Below the pieces are notes generated by a model. That model was not told where the DNA came from. It saw only the letters and a list, made by a program, of their open reading frames with translations, and made no database searches. Positions 58,169-62,533 of a stretch of 62,533 bases of DNA are shown one piece after another; within the stretch, counting starts at the first letter, position 1, and the number at the start of each line of letters is the position of its first letter. The translations under genes were made by a program, and so were the position numbers. Location of the stretch: contig PHDE01000003.1 in the NCBI GenBank assembly GCA_002842505.1, positions 1 to 62,533 on the forward strand, given 5' to 3'. The stretch comes from Bacteroidetes bacterium HGW-Bacteroidetes-3. Lineage in GTDB: Bacteria > Bacteroidota > Bacteroidia > Flavobacteriales > Flavobacteriaceae.

Positions 58169-61100
58169 TTATTTTTTCTCCAACCATTTTCTGGCATTCA
58201 CAAAAGCTTCTGCCCAAGGGGAAACTTGATCTTTTCTTCCTTCCGGATAATAAGCCCAATTCCATTGAAAAATGGAACGTTCAATATGTGGCATCATCAC
58301 CAAATGCCTTCCGTCTTTGGAGCTCATCATCGCCACATTGTAATCGGAACCATTCGGATTTGCCGGATACGTATCATAGCCATATTTCGCCACAATATTG
58401 TAGGCCGATTCTTCCATTGGCAAGTTAAATTTTCCTTCTCCATTTGAAATCCAAACTCCTAAAGTGCTGCCTGCTAAAGTGGATAACATTACAGAATTAT
58501 TGTCTTGCACAGTAACTGACGTAAAGCCGCTTTCGTGTTTGTGGGAATCGTTGTGCAACAATTTTCCATGAATTTTATGCTCGGGATTGATGACTTCCAG
58601 TTCCATAAACAACTGACAGCCATTGCAAATTCCAACCGACAACGTATCTTCTCTTTTGAAGAAATTGTCCAAGGCGTTTTTTGCTTTTTCGTTGTATAAA
58701 AATGCGCCTGCCCAACCTTTTGCCGAACCTAACACATCAGAGTTTGAGAATCCGCCCACGGCGCCAATAAACTGAATGCCTTCCAAGGTTTCACGTCCGC
58801 TTATTAAATCGGTCATATGCACATCTTTCACGTCAAAACCTGCCAAATACATGGCATTTGCCATTTCACGTTCACTATTGCTTCCTTTTTCGCGAATAAT
58901 GGCGGCTTTCGGTTTTTCTCCCTTCCCTTTTGGAAGGGTCGGGGATGGGATGCCTGTAAAATGCTTTGGCCTCTCGACTGCGCTCGAGGTGACGGAATTA
59001 AGTTTTCCCGTAAAATGCTTTGGAAAAACATATTTTAAAGGCTGATTTTTATAATTATCAAATCGCTCTTGTGCTTTATTATTAGCACATTGCTTTTGAT
59101 CGAGCAGAAAAGAAGTTTTATACCAAATATCTCTGTATTCTTTAATGTCAAAAGTCAAAAGTCCAATGTCTAAAGTCCCCTTATCGGTTACTTTGCCAAG
59201 TTTAAAGAATTCGATTTGATTTTCTTTTAGTTTGGCTTCAAAAACAGCATCTTCTTTTGCTTGAAGCACAAGTCCGATATTTTCTGAAAATAAAATTTTT
59301 ACTAAATCTTTTTCTTTGAATGAACCAAAAGAAATTTGCATACCAGATTCCGTAAATGCAGGAGTTCCCCCTTCGGATGTTAGGGGGTTAAAACACATTT
59401 CCAATAAAGTGGTAATCAAACCACCACTTCCAATATCGTGACCAGCAAGGATATTATTTTCTTTAATTAATTGCTGAATGGCATTAAAAGCATTTTTAAA
59501 AAACAGGGCATCTTTAATTGTTGGTGCACTGTTTCCAATTTTATTGAGTGTTTGCGCAAACGATGAACCACCTAGTTTAAAATCATCTTGGGAAAGGTTG
59601 ATATAATAGATAGAACCCCCTTTTTTTTGTAAAACAGGTTCTACTACTTTTCTAATATTAGCGCAATTTCCAGCAGCTGAAATAATGACTGTTCCGGGTG
59701 CAATGACTTCTTCATTTGGATATTTTTGTTTCATGGAAAGTGAATCTTTTCCTGTTGGAATATTGATTCCCAGTTCAATCGCAAAATCGGAACACGCTTT
59801 TACCGCTTTGTACAAACGCGCATCTTCCCCTTCATTTTTGCAAGCCCACATCCAGTTGGCGGACAATGAAATTCCATTTAAACCACCTTTAATTGGCGCC
59901 CAAACAATATTTGATAAAGATTCCCCAATGGCATTTCTGCTTCCTGCCACAGGATCAATTAAGGCCGCAATTGGCGCGTGGCCAATGGAGGTTGCTATTC
60001 CTTCTTTCCCCAGATAATCCAACGCCATTACGCCACAATTATTTAAAGGCAATTGCAATGGTCCGGCACATTGTTGTTTGGCTACTTTTCCGCCAACACA
60101 ACGATCCACTTTATTGGTTAACCAGTCTTTACAAGCCACTGCCTCTAATTGAAGTACATTTTCTAAATAGGTTGAAATATTTCTTATTGAGTATTCCAAA
60201 TCGGAATAATTATAGTCGATTGTTATGTCGGTCATAATGGTTTTTGGAGAACTGCCAAACATATCGGTCAAGGCCAAATCCATTGGTTTTTTTCCGGTGG
60301 ATTTAGATTCAAAAGTGAATCGGTCATTGTTGGTGACTTCCCCAACTTCATAATAAGGAGCGCGTTCTCTTTCGGCAACGCGTTTTAAAATACCCGCATT
60401 TTCCTTGCTGATAACCAATCCCATTCTTTCTTGGGATTCGTTCCCGATGATTTCTTTTGCGGAAAGCGTTGGATCGCCGATAGGCAATTTGTCCAAGTCA
60501 ATCAGTCCGCCGGTTTCTTCCACCAATTCAGACAAGCAATTTAAATGTCCGCCCGCACCGTGATCGTGAATGGAAACAATGGGGTTAATATCGCTTTCTA
60601 CCATTCCGCGAATGGCGTTTGCGGCTCTTTTTTGCATTTCGGGATTGGAACGCTGTACGGCATTTAATTCAATTCCGCTGGTAAATTCGCCCGTGTCTGA
60701 GGATGAAACTGCGGCGCCGCCCATTCCAATCCGGTAATTGTCGCCACCTAAAATAATGATTTTATCGCCTGCTGCCGGTTTGTCTTTTAAAGCCTGGTCT
60801 GCTTTTCCATAACCAATGCCGCCGGCTTGCATAATCACTTTGTCGTAACCTAATTTGCGCGATGTCATACTGATCTTGCCTGTACTGAGCGAAGTCGAAG
60901 TATCGAAGTGCTGATGTTCAAAGGTTAATACAGAACCCGTAATTAAAGGCTGCCCAAATTTATTTCCGAAATCGGATGCGCCATTTGAAGCCTTTATTAA
61001 AATATCCAAAGGCGTTTGGTACAGCCATTTTCTTTCTGCCATACCTTTTTCCCAGGGTCTGTCCTGAGCGCGGTTGCTTATTTGAGCTGAAGTGCCCTGA

Positions 61101-61996
61101 GCGGAGTCGAAGGGTAAACGCGAATAGGAAGTCATATAAACAGCGGTTCCCGCCAAAGGCAATGAACCTTTTCCGCCGGCCAAACGGTCTCTTATTTCAC
61201 CTCCGGAACCCGTTGCAGCGCCGTTAAAAGGCTCAACAGTGGTTGGGAAATTATGCGTTTCGGCTTTTAGGGAGATCACCGATTTAAAGTTTGTTTTTTG
61301 GTAAAAATCGGGCTTGTCTGGCGTTTTTGGCGCAAATTGCTCCACCACCGGACCTTCCACAAAAGCTACGTTGTCTTTATAGGCCGAAACGATGCCGTTC
61401 GGATTTATTTCAGAAGTTTTTCTGATGAGTTTAAAGAGCGATGAAGGCATTTCTTCGCCGTCGATAATAAAAGTTCCGTTGAAAATTTTATGTCGGCAAT
61501 GTTCTGAATTCACCTGTGAAAATCCGAACACCTCAGAATCGGTTAATTTTCGTCCGATTCGTTGGCTCATTTCATTTAAATAATCAATTTCTTCTTCGTT
61601 TAACGACAAACCTTCTTGTTGGTTATAAGCGGCAATATCTTCAATTTCTAAAATTGCTGCGGGTTCAATATGTATGGTAAATATATGCTGATTCAAGGAA
61701 GCATATTTCTGAAAAATCATTGGGTCAAACGACGCATCTTTTGTTGAAGCGTTAAATTCTTCAATTCTGATGATTCCTTCAATGCCCATATTTTGGGTAA
61801 TTTCAACAGCATTTGTGCTCCAAGGCGTCACCATCGCGGCGCGCGGACCAATAAAAAAAGCATCGATTGATGCCTCAACTAATTTTTCTTGGTTGCCAAA
61901 AAGCCAGTTTAATTTTTTTGTGTCGGTTACGGAAAGTTCTTTTGACGTTTGTACAGCATATATTTTACTGCTTTTGTTTCCAAAGAATAGAATCAT
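58169..61996 (-). CDS. purL: Phosphoribosylformylglycinamidine synthase with in-frame repeat insertions, 1275 aa
   Basis: Single-chain FGAM synthase of purine synthesis: N-terminal PurS-like domain, FGAR-binding GSGGEIRDRLAGGKGS (about 268-283), ATP-binding and PurM-like domains, and a C-terminal glutaminase with GICNGCQLFMELEV (about 1132-1145) and PHIERSIFQWNW (about 1240-1251). It is longer than I expect for Bacteroidetes. The excess falls in palindromic repeat insertions, seen near residues 295-313, 365-371, 866-877, 992-1014 and 1016-1027. The frame stays open, so the gene should be functional. Confidence 0.95.
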   Translation of the reverse strand: MILFFGNKSSKIYAVQTSKELSVTDTKKLNWLFGNQEKLVEASIDAFFIGPRAAMVTPWSTNAVEITQNMGIEGIIRIEEFNASTKDASFDPMIFQKYASLNQHIFTIHIEPAAILEIEDIAAYNQQEGLSLNEEEIDYLNEMSQRIGRKLTDSEVFGFSQVNSEHCRHKIFNGTFIIDGEEMPSSLFKLIRKTSEINPNGIVSAYKDNVAFVEGPVVEQFAPKTPDKPDFYQKTNFKSVISLKAETHNFPTTVEPFNGAATGSGGEIRDRLAGGKGSLPLAGTAVYMTSYSRLPFDSAQGTSAQISNRAQDRPWEKGMAERKWLYQTPLDILIKASNGASDFGNKFGQPLITGSVLTFEHQHFDTSTSLSTGKISMTSRKLGYDKVIMQAGGIGYGKADQALKDKPAAGDKIIILGGDNYRIGMGGAAVSSSDTGEFTSGIELNAVQRSNPEMQKRAANAIRGMVESDINPIVSIHDHGAGGHLNCLSELVEETGGLIDLDKLPIGDPTLSAKEIIGNESQERMGLVISKENAGILKRVAERERAPYYEVGEVTNNDRFTFESKSTGKKPMDLALTDMFGSSPKTIMTDITIDYNYSDLEYSIRNISTYLENVLQLEAVACKDWLTNKVDRCVGGKVAKQQCAGPLQLPLNNCGVMALDYLGKEGIATSIGHAPIAALIDPVAGSRNAIGESLSNIVWAPIKGGLNGISLSANWMWACKNEGEDARLYKAVKACSDFAIELGINIPTGKDSLSMKQKYPNEEVIAPGTVIISAAGNCANIRKVVEPVLQKKGGSIYYINLSQDDFKLGGSSFAQTLNKIGNSAPTIKDALFFKNAFNAIQQLIKENNILAGHDIGSGGLITTLLEMCFNPLTSEGGTPAFTESGMQISFGSFKEKDLVKILFSENIGLVLQAKEDAVFEAKLKENQIEFFKLGKVTDKGTLDIGLLTFDIKEYRDIWYKTSFLLDQKQCANNKAQERFDNYKNQPLKYVFPKHFTGKLNSVTSSAVERPKHFTGIPSPTLPKGKGEKPKAAIIREKGSNSEREMANAMYLAGFDVKDVHMTDLISGRETLEGIQFIGAVGGFSNSDVLGSAKGWAGAFLYNEKAKNALDNFFKREDTLSVGICNGCQLFMELEVINPEHKIHGKLLHNDSHKHESGFTSVTVQDNNSVMLSTLAGSTLGVWISNGEGKFNLPMEESAYNIVAKYGYDTYPANPNGSDYNVAMMSSKDGRHLVMMPHIERSIFQWNWAYYPEGRKDQVSPWAEAFVNARKWLEKK
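58918..59023. repeat. purL repeat insertion with 14-bp direct repeats
   Basis: GTAAAATGCTTTGG at 58956-58969 and again at 59010-59023 flanks a 40-bp stretch containing CCTCTCGACTGCGCTCGAGG (58970-58989). Next to it, CCCTTCC...GGAAGGG-type sequence (58918-58950) is a further palindromic block. Protein side: two KHFTG copies around SVTSSAVERP, then SPTLPKGKGE. Confidence 0.8.
59359..59390 (-). repeat. 32-bp palindromic repeat inside purL
   Basis: Minus strand TAACCCCCTAACATCCGAAG then GGGGGAACTCCTG, encoding NPLTSEGGTPA. It belongs to the same family as the elements at 11089-11120 and 62049-62080. Confidence 0.8.
60885..60904. repeat. CGACT-nCGCT palindrome inside purL, copy 2
   Basis: TACTGAGCGAAGTCGAAGTA: complementary arms TACT/AGTA around GAGCG-n-AGTCGA. 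Encodes FDTSTSLS. Confidence 0.8.
61061..61114. repeat. CGACT-nCGCT palindrome inside purL, copy 1
   Basis: CCCTGAGCGGAGTCGAAGGG (61095-61114) with arms CCCT/AGGG, plus a second partial CCTGAGCG at 61063. Encodes FDSAQGTSAQISNRAQDRP. Confidence 0.8.
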
Positions 61997-62048
61997 AAAT
62001 TGATTTTTTTGTGAATTGTTATAAAATGCAAATTTAATTAAAATAATA

Positions 62049-62080
62049 AAGCCCTCTAACCCCTGAAGGGGGAATTAATG
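62049..62080 (+). repeat. 32-bp palindromic repeat upstream of purL
   Basis: AAGCCCTCTAACCCCTGAAG then GGGGGAATTAATG, 53 bases from the purL start, third copy of the family. Confidence 0.75.
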
Positions 62081-62300
62081 ACCGAAAACAAAAATTAATT
62101 GCGATTTGTCCCTTTACTATAAATCAATACATTGTTGTCCGATTAAATTTCACAAAACTTACAGCTCGCCCCGAAGTGGCTTTAAATACTGAATTCCCCC
62201 ATTTTTCTACAAACATTTCGCTCCTATGAAGCTCTTTTAGTCCCATTTAGATTGGGATTATTTAATTGCAATGAATTTTTACCGGACAACAATGAAATCA

Positions 62301-62533
62301 AAATTCTAAAATCATAAATCGTAATTCATTTTGCGTATTCTATGATAAAAACCAAGTGAAAAAATATAAAAGATCAATTCAATCTAAATTTGCAATTAAC
62401 CGCAAAGAACGCAAGGAAAATACGCAAAGAGCGCAATTTTGTTTGATATTTGATTACGCTATTTTCAAAATTCTAAAATCAAAAATCATAAATCGTAATT
62501 ATATTTTGCATATTTTATGATAAAAACCAAGTG
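62301..62533. repeat. Direct repeat of about 58 bp, period 175 bp, reaching the window edge
   Basis: AAATTCTAAAATC...ATAAATCGTAATT...TATGATAAAAACCAAGTG at 62301-62358 and 62468-62533. Between them lies a CGCAAAGAnCGCAA stretch (62401-62434). No gene is visible in 61997-62533; the array may continue past the edge. Confidence 0.75.

Overview
The window looks like a chromosomal segment of a Bacteroidetes bacterium, most likely a member of the Flavobacteriaceae. It is AT-rich. Several promoters fit the Bacteroidetes pattern TTG-N(16-20)-TAnnTTTG. Lipoboxes are of the xxxSC(S/K) kind, and the gene content is typical of the group: BshC/BshB1 bacillithiol enzymes, a PUR-type DUF3276 protein, NamZ (DUF1343), a DUF5916 outer-membrane protein, a BatA-domain protein, PPDK and an RND efflux operon. 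No phage, insertion sequence or CRISPR array is visible.

Layout. 1-4.3 kb: 3' part of rimO, a SAM methyltransferase coupled to bshC, a hypothetical gene and a twin Cys-motif lipoprotein. 4.5-9 kb: an accessory locus of three secreted proteins that share one duplicated 5' leader, a four-site operator-like array, and a large membrane-anchored AraC-type regulator. 9.5-13.5 kb: lpdA, argS and a YkgJ-type protein. 13.5-15.4 kb: repeats, a small ORF and a CAP-domain lipoprotein with four upstream direct repeats. 15.4-25.2 kb: namZ, an FtsX/LolC-like permease, and the lolD-like/mtnN/BatA-domain/pyrC-like operon, then a DUF5916 gene. 25.4-32.2 kb: sucC, DUF3276, an MsbA-like ABC exporter and ppdK. 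32.6-39.8 kb: two small hypotheticals and a MarR-controlled RND/TolC efflux operon. 40-44 kb: an LRR protein, bshB1, tRNA-His and hipBA. 44.4-50.9 kb: recG, pheT and pyrD. 51-62 kb: a DUF4268 protein, miaE, dnaX, two tandem acyl-CoA synthetases and purL.

How the genes fit together. Most genes are housekeeping (tRNA charging and modification, purine and pyrimidine synthesis, central carbon, replication and repair). The accessory layer is envelope and stress biology: bacillithiol, drug efflux, peptidoglycan recycling, secreted CAP and LRR proteins, and a HipBA toxin-antitoxin.

Best candidates for new biology: (1) an A10 tract in dnaX at the end of domain III, where a shift in either direction leads at once to a stop, predicting a gamma-like short product; (2) matching 9-bp direct repeats at 21-bp spacing, of LytTR type, upstream of two unlinked surface-protein genes (CAP and LRR), with promoters at nearby positions; (3) the AraC/TPR locus with four sites at 20-21 bp spacing and a triplicated leader; (4) a purL gene that has taken in several palindromic repeat elements in frame; (5) several dispersed hairpin repeat families whose arms change together.
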